From NCBI GenBank assembly GCA_016214855.1, contig JACRMT010000013.1, positions 124,001-188,000 on the forward strand: a stretch of 64,000 bases of DNA, read 5' to 3'. The stretch's first letter is position 1, and every line of letters begins with the position of its first letter. The notes below the pieces were generated by a model. The model was not told the origin of the DNA, did no database searches, and saw nothing but the letters and a program-made list of their open reading frames with translations. This document shows positions 9,030 through 19,088 of the stretch, in pieces. The translations under genes were made by a program, and so were the position numbers. The stretch comes from Nitrospirota bacterium (GTDB taxonomy: Bacteria > Nitrospirota > Thermodesulfovibrionia > Thermodesulfovibrionales > UBA6898).

Positions 9030-9084
9030 AGTCACCCGGCTGACAGCCCAGGCTGAGGAAAGGGACTCCCGGCCTTCTCATGAA

Positions 9085-12075
9085 ATGACAAAAGAACAAT
9101 ATATTAGTTCTCGTTACGTTGACTATCTGCACTATTGGACAAGTATCGGGCTTGGTTTTGGGTCGATCCTCGTCCTGTCCCTGATACCACTCGACTATCT
9201 GGCAACCCCGGACAATTTTTTTGCCTTCCTTGCCTATCGTCTCTGCACATCAGCCTTGCTCTTTCTGTTGTATCTTCTCAACCGGCGGATGACGACCCGG
9301 AAACGCATGACTTTATTTGTCATCCTGGCGGCGGTCGCTGTCTCGACCATGCTTGCCCTGATGATCGCAAGATTCGGCGGTCACCAGTCACCGTATGCAC
9401 CGGGCTTCATTCTGGTCGGCATTTTTGTGAGTGGCATCATTCCGCTCTACTTCGGCATATGCCTCATCTCGTCATTGATCGTCTATTCTCTCTATTTGGT
9501 ACCGATCCTATTGTACGACCCTATAACGAATATCCCTTATTTTGCATCAGAGAGCATTCTCATATTCTCCTGCATAAGCGCCATGCTGATCATGAGATAC
9601 GTTGCCAACAAGAGGCTTTTTTACGAGTTTGGGCTCCAATTCGATTTTGAGCAGTATAGGACAAGCCTTGAAGCTCAGGTGAAAGACCGGACGTATCAAT
9701 TGACCACGACCATCATGCATCTTGAACAGGAGGTACAGGACCGTGAAAATGCCGAACGGGCACTCATCGAGAGCCAGGAGATCTTTCGTCATATTACTGA
9801 CGATTCTCCAATGGCAATTTCTATGGTCACAAGAGAGGGCACAATCGAATATATTAACGTGAAGCACTTAGAGATCATGGGCTATACGCATGAGGATATA
9901 CCCACCCTTGAGCGATGGTGGTCTCTGGCCTATCCTGATGCTGCTGCCCGCGAGAACATTTCGCGTAAATGGCAGGATCTGGTCGATCGCCTCTTCAGCG
10001 GAGAGCGGGTTCCCAATGTGGTGAGGCAGATTGTCTGTAAAGACGGAAGCATTAAGGACCTTGAGCTCAGGATTGCCAGGGCAGCTGACAAGATCATCGT
10101 TGCGTTTGACGATATCACGGAGCGCCGCCGGGTTGATGATCTCATTCGTCAGGCAAAGGACGACTGGGAAGACACATTCGATACGATCAACGACGCCATA
10201 ACCATTCACGATAAGGATTTGAACATCATCCGTACCAATAAAGCGGCAGAACGTCTGCTCGGAAAGAGTGGCGCGGAAATTGTCGGCACTAAATGTTTCA
10301 GATCGTATCATGGAGCGGACCTGCCCCCTGACGCCTGCCCCGGCAGCCTGACCCTTCAGAACGGCGCCTCTTCCGTCATCGAGCTGTTCGAGCCGCATCT
10401 TAACAAGTATTTAGAGGTTAAGGCACTTCCCCGCTGTGACCGGTCAGGGGCATTGATCGGCGTGATCCATGTTGTCCGGGACATAACAGAGAGAAAAAAA
10501 GCAGAGGAGGCTCTGTCTGAGCAGCAGGACTTTGCATCTAACCTTATTGAGAACTCAACGGTTGCCACTTTTGTTCTGGACAGCAGCCATATAATCATGA
10601 TCTGGAACAAGGCATGTGAAGAGCTTACCGGCTGCTATGCAGCAGAGATGATCGGGACTGATCATCAATGGAAACCGTTTTATGCAGAACAGAGGCCGAC
10701 GGTTGCAGATGTCATTATCGACAACAGGGCAGGCGACCTTGCCGAACTTTACCAGAATTATTCCCGCTCCAAACTGAATCCCCTTGCAATCAAGGCAGAA
10801 GGATGGTACAGGAATCTGGGCGGCAAGGACCGCTATATCTCCTTTGAAGCTTCTCCGATCTTTAACAGCAGCGGCAGACTGATCGCAGCTATCGAAACTC
10901 TGCAGGATATTACAGAAGAAAAGCGGCTGGAGGAGCAGCTCTTTCAGGCCCAGAAAATAGAAGCAATCGGTCAGCTTGCAGGCGGTGTTGCCCATGACTT
11001 TAATAATATCCTCACGGCTATTGTGGGGTATGCCCATTTGACCCTGATGAAGATGCCGAAGGACGAACCGCTCAGGATCAATGTGGAGCAGATACTCCAG
11101 GCTTCGGACAAGGCCACTGTGCTTACCCAGAGCCTTCTGGCCTTCAGCAGAAAACAGATCATTAGCCCCAAACCGGTTAATTTGAACGAAATTGTAAAAA
11201 GACTCGAGAAGCTACTGATCAGGCTTATCAGGGAAGACATTCATATCGCAACGATCTGTGCGCCGGAAGACTTGACCGTATTCGCTGATGCAGGCCAGAT
11301 CGAGCAGGTGCTTATGAATCTGGTTACCAATGCCCGGGATGCCATGCCGGGAGGCGGCCGGATCGAGATCAGGACCGAAGCGGTGCTGATGGACAGCACG
11401 TTCATAGATGCACACGGATACGGCAAGACCGGCAGCTATGCCCTCCTGTCCGTTTCTGACAACGGTGAGGGCATGGATGCAAAGACCCGGGAGAAGATAT
11501 TCGAACCCTTCTTCACGACCAAGGAGCAGGGCAAAGGCACCGGACTCGGACTTGCCATGGTCTATGGCATCATCAAGCAGCATGAAGGCTTTATTAACGT
11601 TGACAGCGAACCCGGAAAAGGTACTGTCTTTATGATACATCTGCCGCTGTCAGCAGGCAGCGCGGAGATGCCGGATACCGGGGGAGAAGCCGTCACGAGC
11701 ACAGGGGGAACAGAAACAGTCCTTCTTGCAGAGGATGACAGCAGCCTCAGAAAGCTGATGACCACGATACTGCGCAATCAGGGCTATATTGTGATCGAAG
11801 CAAAAGATGGTGCAGATGCCGTCGAGAAATATGGCGTCAGCAATGAAGCCATACAACTGCTTATCCTTGACGGTATTATGCCGAAGAAAAACGGTAAAGA
11901 GGCGCTGGACGAAATCAGGCTCATCAATCCCTCGGTAAAGGCCCTCTTTGTTAGCGGCTATGCAGAAGACATCGTCAGCAGGCAGGGTCTGCTTGAACCG
12001 GGCATCACGTTCATCCAAAAACCGCTCTCGCCTTCAGTCCTGCTGAAAAAGGTTCGGGAACTGCTGGATGCCTGA
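9085..12075 (+). CDS. Membrane-bound PAS hybrid histidine kinase with receiver
   Basis: 996 residues. Five or six hydrophobic helices occupy about residues 14-175, followed by a coiled linker ([20 protein letters not shown]). Three PAS domains lie near 232-345, 360-475 and 484-610. HisKA has its His in [20 protein letters not shown] near 635. HATPase_c shows [19 protein letters not shown] and [11 protein letters not shown]. The C-terminal receiver has AEDDSSLRK and Asp in [15 protein letters not shown] near 928. It lies 122 bases after the first kinase in the same direction. The membrane domain resembles multi-helix input domains such as MASE types, but I cannot name the family or its signal. 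Confidence 0.9.
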   Translation: MTKEQYISSRYVDYLHYWTSIGLGFGSILVLSLIPLDYLATPDNFFAFLAYRLCTSALLFLLYLLNRRMTTRKRMTLFVILAAVAVSTMLALMIARFGGHQSPYAPGFILVGIFVSGIIPLYFGICLISSLIVYSLYLVPILLYDPITNIPYFASESILIFSCISAMLIMRYVANKRLFYEFGLQFDFEQYRTSLEAQVKDRTYQLTTTIMHLEQEVQDRENAERALIESQEIFRHITDDSPMAISMVTREGTIEYINVKHLEIMGYTHEDIPTLERWWSLAYPDAAARENISRKWQDLVDRLFSGERVPNVVRQIVCKDGSIKDLELRIARAADKIIVAFDDITERRRVDDLIRQAKDDWEDTFDTINDAITIHDKDLNIIRTNKAAERLLGKSGAEIVGTKCFRSYHGADLPPDACPGSLTLQNGASSVIELFEPHLNKYLEVKALPRCDRSGALIGVIHVVRDITERKKAEEALSEQQDFASNLIENSTVATFVLDSSHIIMIWNKACEELTGCYAAEMIGTDHQWKPFYAEQRPTVADVIIDNRAGDLAELYQNYSRSKLNPLAIKAEGWYRNLGGKDRYISFEASPIFNSSGRLIAAIETLQDITEEKRLEEQLFQAQKIEAIGQLAGGVAHDFNNILTAIVGYAHLTLMKMPKDEPLRINVEQILQASDKATVLTQSLLAFSRKQIISPKPVNLNEIVKRLEKLLIRLIREDIHIATICAPEDLTVFADAGQIEQVLMNLVTNARDAMPGGGRIEIRTEAVLMDSTFIDAHGYGKTGSYALLSVSDNGEGMDAKTREKIFEPFFTTKEQGKGTGLGLAMVYGIIKQHEGFINVDSEPGKGTVFMIHLPLSAGSAEMPDTGGEAVTSTGGTETVLLAEDDSSLRKLMTTILRNQGYIVIEAKDGADAVEKYGVSNEAIQLLILDGIMPKKNGKEALDEIRLINPSVKALFVSGYAEDIVSRQGLLEPGITFIQKPLSPSVLLKKVRELLDA

Positions 12076-12090
12076 TCCATCTCCGGGTTC

Positions 12091-12288
12091 TCAGCGCGAT
12101 AGCTCACCCAGCGCGAACTGCAACCCTTCTGCCCTCCCCTGCCAATAGGCGATCTGGTCGCGGGTCATCCAGATGTCGTGGAAGTTTTTTGGTTCAGCAT
12201 TTTCGAGCAGTTTCAGTTTTTCTGAAAACTCATGCTTCTTTGCAGCTGCTTTTTCGTATTCTGCCTGTATCTTTTCGATAGATGTCAT
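12091..12288 (-). CDS. Small charged helical protein of unknown function
   Basis: 65 residues, rich in Lys, Glu and Ala, predicted mostly helical with a short coiled coil (MTSIEKIQAEYEKAAAKKHE). The C-terminal half contains IAYWQGRAEGLQFALGEL. It starts 3 bases after the stop of the upstream oxidoreductase gene with an AAGGCGGT ribosome site, so the two are co-transcribed. It converges on the kinase gene with only 15 bases between. I do not recognise a family. Confidence 0.6.
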   Translation of the reverse strand: MTSIEKIQAEYEKAAAKKHEFSEKLKLLENAEPKNFHDIWMTRDQIAYWQGRAEGLQFALGELSR

Positions 12289-12291
12289 GGG

Positions 12292-12921
12292 TTACCGCCT
12301 TATAAGGTCCAAGGCCATGTTCGTGCCCATCTTCATGCCATAGCCGAGCGTTATTACCAGCATGGCAACCGGCTCAAGCAGGCGGGCAGAGGTGAGGGGA
12401 CCGCAATCGACCGGATCGAATCCGACATCCGTTATCAGCCTGGCTGCAGCAGACTTTGCCTCAGCATCATCGCCGCAGTAGAACATGCTTGCCCTGCGGG
12501 AGCCGAAGAGGCGTGATCTTTCCTCATACACCTGTGCAAAGGCTGTATTGAAAGCCTTGACTACCTTTGCTCCAGGCGCCATCCGGGCGATCTCCTCGGC
12601 AGCAGAACTGGTATGGCCCAGCTCCAGACCGCTCAGATCAGGTTTGAGCGGGTTCGTGCAGTCTATCACAATCTTTCCATTCAGAGAACCGGCCTGTTTG
12701 AGAGCATCCGGGACATCCGACCAGCGGACAGAAAGCAGGATTACCTCTGCCTGGGCGGCCTCTGCAGGTGTGCCGGTCTTTGCATTTGGCGCCGAGGCTG
12801 CAAGGCTGCTCAACTTTTCCTGACTTCTGGAATAACTGAAGATGATCTCATGTCCCTTTCCAGCCCAGATCCTCCCAAGGCCACTACCCATATTCCCCGA
12901 ACCGATGACACCTATCTTCAT
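12292..12921 (-). CDS. NADPH-dependent F420 reductase-like / NAD(P)-binding oxidoreductase
   Basis: 209 residues. N-terminal Rossmann motif KIGVIGSGNMGSGLGR, then SYSRSQEK at the end of beta-2 (basic/polar, favouring NADPH) and IVIDCTNPLKPDLSG near 95, all as in the NADP-dependent F420 reductase family (F420_oxidored Pfam domain). VVKAFNTAFAQVY and MFYCGDDAEAKS follow. In bacteria lacking F420 such proteins reduce other, mostly unknown, substrates. A clear GGGAGG ribosome site precedes the ATG. It forms a two-gene unit with the small helical protein downstream. Confidence 0.78.
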   Translation of the reverse strand: MKIGVIGSGNMGSGLGRIWAGKGHEIIFSYSRSQEKLSSLAASAPNAKTGTPAEAAQAEVILLSVRWSDVPDALKQAGSLNGKIVIDCTNPLKPDLSGLELGHTSSAAEEIARMAPGAKVVKAFNTAFAQVYEERSRLFGSRRASMFYCGDDAEAKSAAARLITDVGFDPVDCGPLTSARLLEPVAMLVITLGYGMKMGTNMALDLIRR

Positions 12922-12981
12922 GGTGTTGCCTCCCTATATTCTTTTCTCAACTATATCAAACAATAGATCATCTGTCGAAAC

Positions 12982-13016
12982 AAAAAGAGGGTGCAGGAAA
13001 AACCCTGCACCCTCCC
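12982..13016 (-). terminator. Rho-independent terminator after the substrate-binding protein gene
   Basis: On the minus strand GAGGGTGCAGG pairs with CCTGCACCCTC (11 bp) around an A/T loop, followed by TTTTTG. It lies 25 bases downstream of the ABC receptor gene stop. Confidence 0.85.
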
Positions 13017-13040
13017 AATGATTATTCGTAAATAAAAAAG

Positions 13041-14156
13041 TTATGGCTTCCACTGCTCTACAAACTTGCCGTCTTTTGTGGTCCAGACAACATAAGGAGG
13101 GGCAGTAACATCGCCCTTACTGTCAAACTTGATCTTGCCTACCGCGCCGGTAAACTCCAGTGCATGGAGCTTCTCGATGATCTTCGTGCCGTCAGTTGTA
13201 TTCGCTTCCTTAATGGCAGAAAGCATGATATTGGCAGCATCATAGGCATAGATGGAATAGGGGCCAAGCTCACCGAATTTAGCGTTGTATTTGCTGATAA
13301 AGTCCTTTGCCGAAGGAATATTCCTGGGGTCAGGGCTGAAGGTGAGATAGGTGCCCTCCGCTGCCTGCGCCCCTGCTATCTCTACGAATTTTGGATCGAT
13401 GGAGCCGTCGCCGCTCATAAACGGTGTTTTCATGCCGAGCTCACGCGACTGTCTCACCAGCAGGCCCATCTCCGGATAGATGCCGCCAAAAAATATGAGC
13501 TCAGGCTTCTTCTCCCTGACCGTGGTGAGCACACCCTTGAAGTCCTTGTCTCCCTGGATAATGCCGCCATAGAATACGATCTCAACCTTATCACCAAGCG
13601 CTTTCTTGAACTCGTCGGCAAGCCCCTGACCATAGGTCGTCTTGTCATGGATGACAGCGATCTTCTTCACTTTCAGCTGGCTGTTGGTAAAATCAGATCC
13701 GACCTTGCCCTGCTGATCATCCCTTCCGCATACCCTGAAGACACCCTTGTATCCCTTCTCCGTAAACTGCGGATTCGTGGAACCGGGAGAGATCATCGGC
13801 AGACTTCCCCTGTTGTAAATATCAGAGGCAGGGATCGAGCAGCTTGAGTTGAAGTGGCCGATAATACCGATTGCACCGTCATTGACGATCTTGTTCGCAA
13901 CCGAAACTGCCTGCTTCGGGTCATGCTGGTCATCCCCAACGATGATCTCGATCTTCTTGCCTAAAACGCCGCCCTTTGCGTTCCATTCCTCCACTGCAAG
14001 GGAAACGCCGTTCTTGAAATCAGTTCCCATCTTCGACTGATCACCGGTCATGGGACCTGCAACGCCGATCCTGATCGAATCAGATTTTTTCTGACAGCCC
14101 GCCACAAAGGCCAGCGCAACACCAAGGCAGAGAAGCATTACTAAATACTTTTTCAT
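13041..14156 (-). CDS. Branched-chain amino-acid type ABC transporter substrate-binding lipoprotein
   Basis: 371 residues from the ATG at 14156, chosen because GGGAGG lies 6 bases upstream; a longer reading adds MREDK. The signal peptide MKKYLVMLLCLGVALAFVAG ends in a lipobox with Cys21. Then come IRIGVAGPMTGDQSKMGTDF and KKIEIIVGDDQHDPKQAVSV, typical of periplasmic binding proteins of the LivJ/LivK type (Peripla_BP_6). No permease or ATPase genes are next to it, so its transporter partners, if any, lie elsewhere. It follows thiE by 1 base and ends in a strong terminator. Confidence 0.9.
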   Translation of the reverse strand: MKKYLVMLLCLGVALAFVAGCQKKSDSIRIGVAGPMTGDQSKMGTDFKNGVSLAVEEWNAKGGVLGKKIEIIVGDDQHDPKQAVSVANKIVNDGAIGIIGHFNSSCSIPASDIYNRGSLPMISPGSTNPQFTEKGYKGVFRVCGRDDQQGKVGSDFTNSQLKVKKIAVIHDKTTYGQGLADEFKKALGDKVEIVFYGGIIQGDKDFKGVLTTVREKKPELIFFGGIYPEMGLLVRQSRELGMKTPFMSGDGSIDPKFVEIAGAQAAEGTYLTFSPDPRNIPSAKDFISKYNAKFGELGPYSIYAYDAANIMLSAIKEANTTDGTKIIEKLHALEFTGAVGKIKFDSKGDVTAPPYVVWTTKDGKFVEQWKP

Positions 14157-14157
14157 C

Positions 14158-14778
14158 TTATCCTCCCGCATTTTTCTGAATTATGCCGCAAAATCTTTTT
14201 GCGTTTTGCGTAATATCTCCCCTGCAGATAGCTGTTGCAACCGCAACAGCTGCTGCTCCTGCATGCATAACATCAGCAACCGTGTCGATACTGATACCGC
14301 CGATCGCTACAACAGGAATACTGCAATTTTGTTTGATTGCTGTAAGAATGTCAACACCTTTGGGTGCGCCAGCGTCCTTTGTGCTGGTATGGAATATGGG
14401 ACCGAACCCGATGTAGTCGGCACCCCCGGCCTCCGCCGACTGTGCCTGTTCCATGCTATGCGTGGAGATACCGATGATCCTTCTGCCCATGATCTTTCTG
14501 GCTTCCTGCAGCGGCAGATCGTCCTGTCCGAGGTGCACCCCATCAGCTTCAACGGCAAGCGCAATATCTGCGTGGTCATTGATGATAAATACGGCATTGT
14601 AGGAAAGGGTCAGCGCCCTGAGCTTTAATGCCTCTGCATAGATCTCCCGCCGGGCCATCTGTTTTTCGCGATACTGGATAAACGTGATGCCGCCATCAAG
14701 CACCCGTTTTACCATATCAATCACCGGCAGTTGCGAACAGGTTCGATCCGTAATAAAACAGATGCCGCGCTGATACAT
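14158..14778 (-). CDS. thiE: Thiamine phosphate synthase
   Basis: 206 residues. Joins HMP pyrophosphate and thiazole phosphate to thiamine phosphate. Family motifs seen: FIQYREKQ near 35, FIINDHADIALAVEADGVHL near 70-90, GISTHSMEQA near 105, YIGFGPIFHTSTK near 128 and VAIGGIS near 164, i.e. the TIM-barrel phosphate and pyrophosphate sites. It lies 13 bases after accC in the same direction and 1 base before the ABC receptor gene. No other thi genes or TPP riboswitch were seen nearby. Confidence 0.92.
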   Translation of the reverse strand: MYQRGICFITDRTCSQLPVIDMVKRVLDGGITFIQYREKQMARREIYAEALKLRALTLSYNAVFIINDHADIALAVEADGVHLGQDDLPLQEARKIMGRRIIGISTHSMEQAQSAEAGGADYIGFGPIFHTSTKDAGAPKGVDILTAIKQNCSIPVVAIGGISIDTVADVMHAGAAAVAVATAICRGDITQNAKRFCGIIQKNAGG

Positions 14779-14791
14779 TCCAGGGCTGCGG

Positions 14792-16156
14792 CTATTTGTT
14801 CGGAGTTTGAAGAGGGTTGTTCATCTTCTCAACCAACCCGGTATTGAACTCACCCTTGATAAAATCAGGATCGTTCAGCACCCTTTTATGGAACGGTATG
14901 GTGGTCTTGATGCCTTCAATGATGAACTCATCCAGGGCACGCTTCATCCTCGCAATCGCCTCTTCCCTGTCATGGCCATGAACGATCAGCTTGGCAACCA
15001 GAGAATCATAATGGGATGATACGGTGCAGCCGTTGTACATCGCAGTGTCCACGCGCACTCCCGGGCCTCCCGGCACTGCCATAAAGGTGATCTTGCCGGG
15101 GCAGGGTATGAACCGCTCAGGGTCCTCGGCATTGATCCTGCATTCTATGGCATGTCCTGCGAACTTCACCTGTGGCTGCTTCAGTTCGAGGGGAAAGCCC
15201 GCAGCCACCCTGATCTGCTCCTTCACAATGTCTATGCCTGTTACATATTCGGTGACAGGATGCTCGACCTGAAGGCGCGTATTGATCTCCATAAAATAGA
15301 TATTGCCGTCAGGCTCAACGATAAATTCAACAGTTCCTGCATTACGGTATTTAAGCGCCCGGGCAGCTTTGACCGCATATTCACCGATCTTTTTTCTGAA
15401 CTTCTCCGATGCGATTGGCGAAGGCGACTCTTCGATCAGCTTCTGATGCCGCCTCTGCACTGAGCAATCTCTTTCGCCGAGGTGAAGGATATTTCCCTTG
15501 CTGTCCGCAATGATCTGCACCTCAACATGGCGCATCTCGGTAATATATTTTTCCATATAGAGCTCACCATTGCCAAAGGCCGTAAGCGCCTCTCTCTGCG
15601 CCATAAAAAAGAGTTTCTCAAGCTCAGCCTCTGCCCTGATGATCCTCATGCCACGCCCACCGCCGCCTGCAGACGCCTTGATAATCACCGGAAACCCGAT
15701 CTTTTTTGCCAACTTGAGCGCTGACTCCTCTGTCACAACAGGGCCGTCGCTGCCCGGAACTACCGGCACTCCTCTGCGCTTCATGGTCTGCCGGGCCTTC
15801 GACTTGTCCCCGCCAAGCCTGATCGTCTCTGCCGTCGGACCGATAAACGTGATGCCTGAAGTGAGGCAGGCCTCTGCAAACTGGGGGTTTTCCGAGAGGA
15901 ACCCGTATCCGGGATGGATCGCCTCGGCATCGGTGATCTCTGCGGCTGAAAGAATACTGGGGAGATTATTATAGCTCTGGGCAGTGCTTGCAGGTCCGAC
16001 GCAGACAGATTCATCAGCGATCTTTACATGGAACGACTCCCTATCAGCCTCCGAATAGATCGCAACCGTCTTTATGCCCAGTTCCTTACAGGCACGGATA
16101 ACCCTGACCGCTATCTCGCCGCGGTTGGCAATAAGAATCTTATTAAAGAGTTTCAT
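14792..16156 (-). CDS. accC: Acetyl-CoA carboxylase, biotin carboxylase subunit
   Basis: 454 residues. Carboxylates biotin on AccB using ATP and bicarbonate, the first half of malonyl-CoA synthesis. It has the full biotin carboxylase layout: [20 protein letters not shown] at the N-terminus, ATP-grasp glycine loop [12 protein letters not shown] near 160, [15 protein letters not shown] near 290 and a C-terminal domain. The start overlaps the accB stop as ATGA. The order efp-accB-accC is common in bacteria. Confidence 0.96.
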   Translation of the reverse strand: MKLFNKILIANRGEIAVRVIRACKELGIKTVAIYSEADRESFHVKIADESVCVGPASTAQSYNNLPSILSAAEITDAEAIHPGYGFLSENPQFAEACLTSGITFIGPTAETIRLGGDKSKARQTMKRRGVPVVPGSDGPVVTEESALKLAKKIGFPVIIKASAGGGGRGMRIIRAEAELEKLFFMAQREALTAFGNGELYMEKYITEMRHVEVQIIADSKGNILHLGERDCSVQRRHQKLIEESPSPIASEKFRKKIGEYAVKAARALKYRNAGTVEFIVEPDGNIYFMEINTRLQVEHPVTEYVTGIDIVKEQIRVAAGFPLELKQPQVKFAGHAIECRINAEDPERFIPCPGKITFMAVPGGPGVRVDTAMYNGCTVSSHYDSLVAKLIVHGHDREEAIARMKRALDEFIIEGIKTTIPFHKRVLNDPDFIKGEFNTGLVEKMNNPLQTPNK

Positions 16157-16599
16157 GCAGGCTCGACAAGGAAGAGCGGCTCGCCGTATTCAACGGCCTG
16201 TCCATTTTCCACGAGGGCCTTCACGACCGTGCCGTCAGCCTCGCACTCGATCTCGTTCATCAGTTTCATGGCCTCGATAAGACAGAGGACCTGTCCCTTT
16301 TTCACCTTCTGGCCGATCTCGATAAAGCTCGCAGCCTCAGGCGATGGCGAACGGTAGAACGTGCCGACGATAGGAGAGGTGACGGTGATCAGCCTCTGTT
16401 CAGGCTCTTCTGCCACGGCCTCTCTCACCTGTGTCTCCTGTGCCGTAACCACAGACGGCCTGTGGGCTGGGATCTCTATGGACTGGAGATATTTCTCGCG
16501 CTTGATTTTCACCTTCGTGCCGTCCTTCTCTACCTGAAGTTCGGTAATATCTGTTTCCTTGAGCAGTTCGATGATCTCTTTAAGATCCTCAAGTTCCAT
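16153..16599 (-). CDS. accB: Acetyl-CoA carboxylase biotin carboxyl carrier protein
   Basis: 148 residues. N-terminal helical segment [20 protein letters not shown], a flexible linker, then the biotinyl domain with [15 protein letters not shown] and the biotinylated Lys in [13 protein letters not shown] near residue 113. The ATG overlaps the efp stop (TAATG) and its own stop overlaps accC (ATGA). Confidence 0.96.
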   Translation of the reverse strand: MELEDLKEIIELLKETDITELQVEKDGTKVKIKREKYLQSIEIPAHRPSVVTAQETQVREAVAEEPEQRLITVTSPIVGTFYRSPSPEAASFIEIGQKVKKGQVLCLIEAMKLMNEIECEADGTVVKALVENGQAVEYGEPLFLVEPA

Positions 16600-17162
16600 T
16601 ATCGTACCCTTTCTATGTATTCAGACGTCCTGGTATCGACCTTGATCGTGTCTCCTTCACTGAGATGAAACGGCACCCTCACGACCGCACCGGTCTCGAG
16701 CGTTGCAGGCTTTCCGCCCCCTGATGAGGTATCACCCTTGAACCCCGCAGGGTCGGTCTTTGCAATGACCAGTTCAGCAAAGGTCGGCAGTTCTACATTG
16801 AGGGGCTCTCCCTTATAGTAGAGGACCCTTACCTCCATATTTTCCTTGAGAAACAGCTTTGTATCGCCCAACTGTAATGAACTCAGCGGAAGCTGCTCGT
16901 ATGTTTCCTGGTCCATAAAGATATAGTCGTCACCCTGTGCATAGAGGTACTGCATCTTCTTCTCTTCGAGTCCTGCGGGAGGAAATTTTTCGCCGGATCT
17001 GATCGTCTCTTCGATAACGCCTCCGGTCTTGAGGTTCTTCATCTTAGTCTTGACGTTAGCGCCACCCCTTCCCATCTTCACGTGCTGGAAATCGATGATC
17101 TCGTAAGGTTCACCCTTATATTCTATCTTTGCGCCTTTTCTGAAATCACTCGTTGCTATCAA
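16599..17162 (-). CDS. efp: Elongation factor P (Arg32 type, TTG start)
   Basis: 187 residues with the three beta-barrel domains of EF-P, which rescues ribosomes stalled at polyproline. The start is TTG at 17162: it gives the family N-terminus [20 protein letters not shown] and has AGGAGG 9 bases upstream, while no ATG fits. The domain I loop reads [12 protein letters not shown], so the tip residue that is Lys34 in E. coli is Arg32 here, as in the EarP-rhamnosylated type. No modification enzyme gene (earP, epmA, epmB) is visible in the window. Located between pepP and accB in one operon. Confidence 0.95.
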   Translation of the reverse strand: MIATSDFRKGAKIEYKGEPYEIIDFQHVKMGRGGANVKTKMKNLKTGGVIEETIRSGEKFPPAGLEEKKMQYLYAQGDDYIFMDQETYEQLPLSSLQLGDTKLFLKENMEVRVLYYKGEPLNVELPTFAELVIAKTDPAGFKGDTSSGGGKPATLETGAVVRVPFHLSEGDTIKVDTRTSEYIERVR

Positions 17163-17187
17163 TGGTCTGTTCCTCCTGAGTCAATGG

Positions 17188-18249
17188 TTAGAGTATTTCG
17201 AGTTTCCTGGGAAGTGATGTCAGGGTCGTGCATCCCTGCTTGTCTGCATGGACCATATCTTCGATCCTGACACCCCCGATTCCCGGAAGATAGATCCCCG
17301 GCTCTACGGTAAATACCATGCCTGCCCTGATCGTTTCTCTTCCAAAGCGCGATATGCGAGGCAGTTCATGGACATCAAGGCCCACCCCGTGGCCGGTACC
17401 ATGACCAAAGTAGTCGCCGTACCCTGCCTTTTTTATAACATCTCTTGCTGTCTTGTCAACCGTGCGGGCAATGAGCCCTTCCCGTACAGAGGCGATCGCC
17501 CCCTGATTTGCGCTCAAAACCGTGCTATAGACGTCGATCTTTCGCGCAAGGTCCCTGCCGCCTTTCAAAAGAAAGGTCCTGGTCATGTCTGAGAAATATC
17601 CCTCTGCTTCACCAGCCCAGTCAAACATGATGAAGTCGCCCTGCTTAATCCTGTTGTCTGTGGGCCGGGCATGTGGCATTGCCGAGTTCTTCCCTGCGGC
17701 AACAATAATGTCAAAGGGGATCACGGCACAGCCCTGATTCTTCAGCCCTGCTTCCAGACGCAGCGCAAGATGCCGTTCCGAAAACCCGGGCTTGACATAG
17801 GGCTTCACCGCAAGAAAGGCCTTCTCTGCCCGCTCAACTGCCTTGCCGATCATCTTGAGCTCAAGCCGGCTCTTTATCCTTCTCATCTCCTCGATCAGGT
17901 TCGTGACGCTCCTGACCTTGAATCCCTTCCTGAGAAGAGACTTGTAAAACGCATAAGATACGGTCGATTCAAAACCGAGTGTTCTGATGCCGGCTGACTT
18001 TGCCTTCTCGAGGATCTGCTTCGGCCGTTCCTCGTGCTCGATAATAATATCAAAACCCCGCACCTCTCTTTTTGACTGCTCTTCATACCGGGAGTCGGTA
18101 AAAAAGATGCGCTCTTTCCTTGATATGAGCAGACAGGCGGATGAACCGGTAAACCCGGTAAGATAGCGGATATTCCTGATATTGGAAACAAGCATGCCGC
18201 TGATCCCTTTGGAAGCAAGGGATTCGGTAATCGCAATGATCTGCTTCAT
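17188..18249 (-). CDS. Xaa-Pro aminopeptidase family (M24) metallopeptidase
   Basis: 353 residues. N-terminal creatinase-like domain ([17 protein letters not shown] near 28) and a pita-bread M24 domain with the metal ligands in [40 protein letters not shown] and GVRIED. It removes N-terminal residues before proline. The gene overlaps aroQ as ATGA and precedes efp by 25 bases; a pepP-efp order is common, fitting a proline-related link. Confidence 0.92.
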   Translation of the reverse strand: MKQIIAITESLASKGISGMLVSNIRNIRYLTGFTGSSACLLISRKERIFFTDSRYEEQSKREVRGFDIIIEHEERPKQILEKAKSAGIRTLGFESTVSYAFYKSLLRKGFKVRSVTNLIEEMRRIKSRLELKMIGKAVERAEKAFLAVKPYVKPGFSERHLALRLEAGLKNQGCAVIPFDIIVAAGKNSAMPHARPTDNRIKQGDFIMFDWAGEAEGYFSDMTRTFLLKGGRDLARKIDVYSTVLSANQGAIASVREGLIARTVDKTARDVIKKAGYGDYFGHGTGHGVGLDVHELPRISRFGRETIRAGMVFTVEPGIYLPGIGGVRIEDMVHADKQGCTTLTSLPRKLEIL

Positions 18250-18674
18250 CCGTTCAGGATCTTCCGGCTGGCTCGTACGGCAAGGAGATATCCTTCAACG
18301 CCAAGGCCGCTGATCTGACCCGTGGCGACACCGGCGACGTATGAGGTCCTCCTGAAATCCTCTCTTTTGTGGATGTTCGAAATGTGCACTTCAATGGCAG
18401 GCCTGCCCACCGCAGAAATGGCATCTCTGATGGCAACACTCGTATGCGTGTACGCGGCAGGATTGATGATCAGCAGATCATAGGTCCTCTTCTGTATGGC
18501 ATCAACAATTTCACCCTCGCTGTTTGACTGAAAGGTTTCCGCTTCAATGCCGAGTTCCTTTGACAGTTCGGTTATCTGCTGATTGATATCATCAAGGGTG
18601 GTGTTGCCGTAGACATCCGGCTCTCTTTTGCCGAGGAGATTCAGATTCGGGCCGTGTATGACAAGGATTTTCAT
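18246..18674 (-). CDS. aroQ: 3-dehydroquinate dehydratase, type II
   Basis: 142 residues, usual length. Converts 3-dehydroquinate to 3-dehydroshikimate. Motifs: [21 protein letters not shown] at the N-terminus with the catalytic Tyr of the lid loop, [13 protein letters not shown] near 48, [17 protein letters not shown] near 74 and [14 protein letters not shown] near 98. First gene of the aroQ-pepP-efp-accB-accC-thiE series. Confidence 0.96.
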   Translation of the reverse strand: MKILVIHGPNLNLLGKREPDVYGNTTLDDINQQITELSKELGIEAETFQSNSEGEIVDAIQKRTYDLLIINPAAYTHTSVAIRDAISAVGRPAIEVHISNIHKREDFRRTSYVAGVATGQISGLGVEGYLLAVRASRKILNG

Positions 18675-18731
18675 GAGTATTCAGTCCAGAAATTACCGTT
18701 TACCGGCTAACGTGCGCCGATCACAGATCTT

Positions 18732-19088
18732 TTAGAATTCGTGTTCTATCCTGGGGATCATTGTTTTGAGGACGTAACGTCCCTTTCCGTAATTACCCTC
18801 AGGCTTTATGACGAGAGAAAAATAATAATCGTCGTTGATCTTCCGCATGATGATGCCGCAGGTATCTGAAACGATCGAAAATTCCCTGGCCTGGCCCAGT
18901 CCCAGGTTCTCGGCAGCATAGCCAACGTCCCTGATCATTGCAGAGGCCTCGGCGCCAAGCCCTGTCAAGTCTATGAGCTTCTCGGAAACAAACTCCTGAA
19001 CAGGAATACCGTCAGAGGCAAGGATCATCGCCGCAACGGCACCGTCAACTTTTTCTACCGCCTCTTTAAGAATGTCCGAGAAATCCAT
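18732..19088 (-). CDS. Roadblock/LC7 domain protein
   Basis: About 118 residues from the ATG at 19088, which has AAGGGG just upstream; an in-frame ATG at 19112 would add 8 residues. The sequence MDFSDILKEAVEKVDGAVAA, LASDGIPVQEFV and a C-terminal FSLVIKPEGNYGKGRYVLKT fit the roadblock/LC7 fold, which forms dimers and binds small GTPases such as MglA. It overlaps the upstream TPR gene by 23 bases, implying coupled expression and perhaps physical partnership. Confidence 0.8.
   Translation of the reverse strand: MDFSDILKEAVEKVDGAVAAMILASDGIPVQEFVSEKLIDLTGLGAEASAMIRDVGYAAENLGLGQAREFSIVSDTCGIIMRKINDDYYFSLVIKPEGNYGKGRYVLKTMIPRIEHEF

Noticed and set aside
8963-9084. Known riboswitch (c-di-GMP, cobalamin, fluoride) before the second kinase
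   Set aside because: Compared by eye with remembered consensus features; the diagnostic conserved cores are missing. Kept only as an unnamed structured region.
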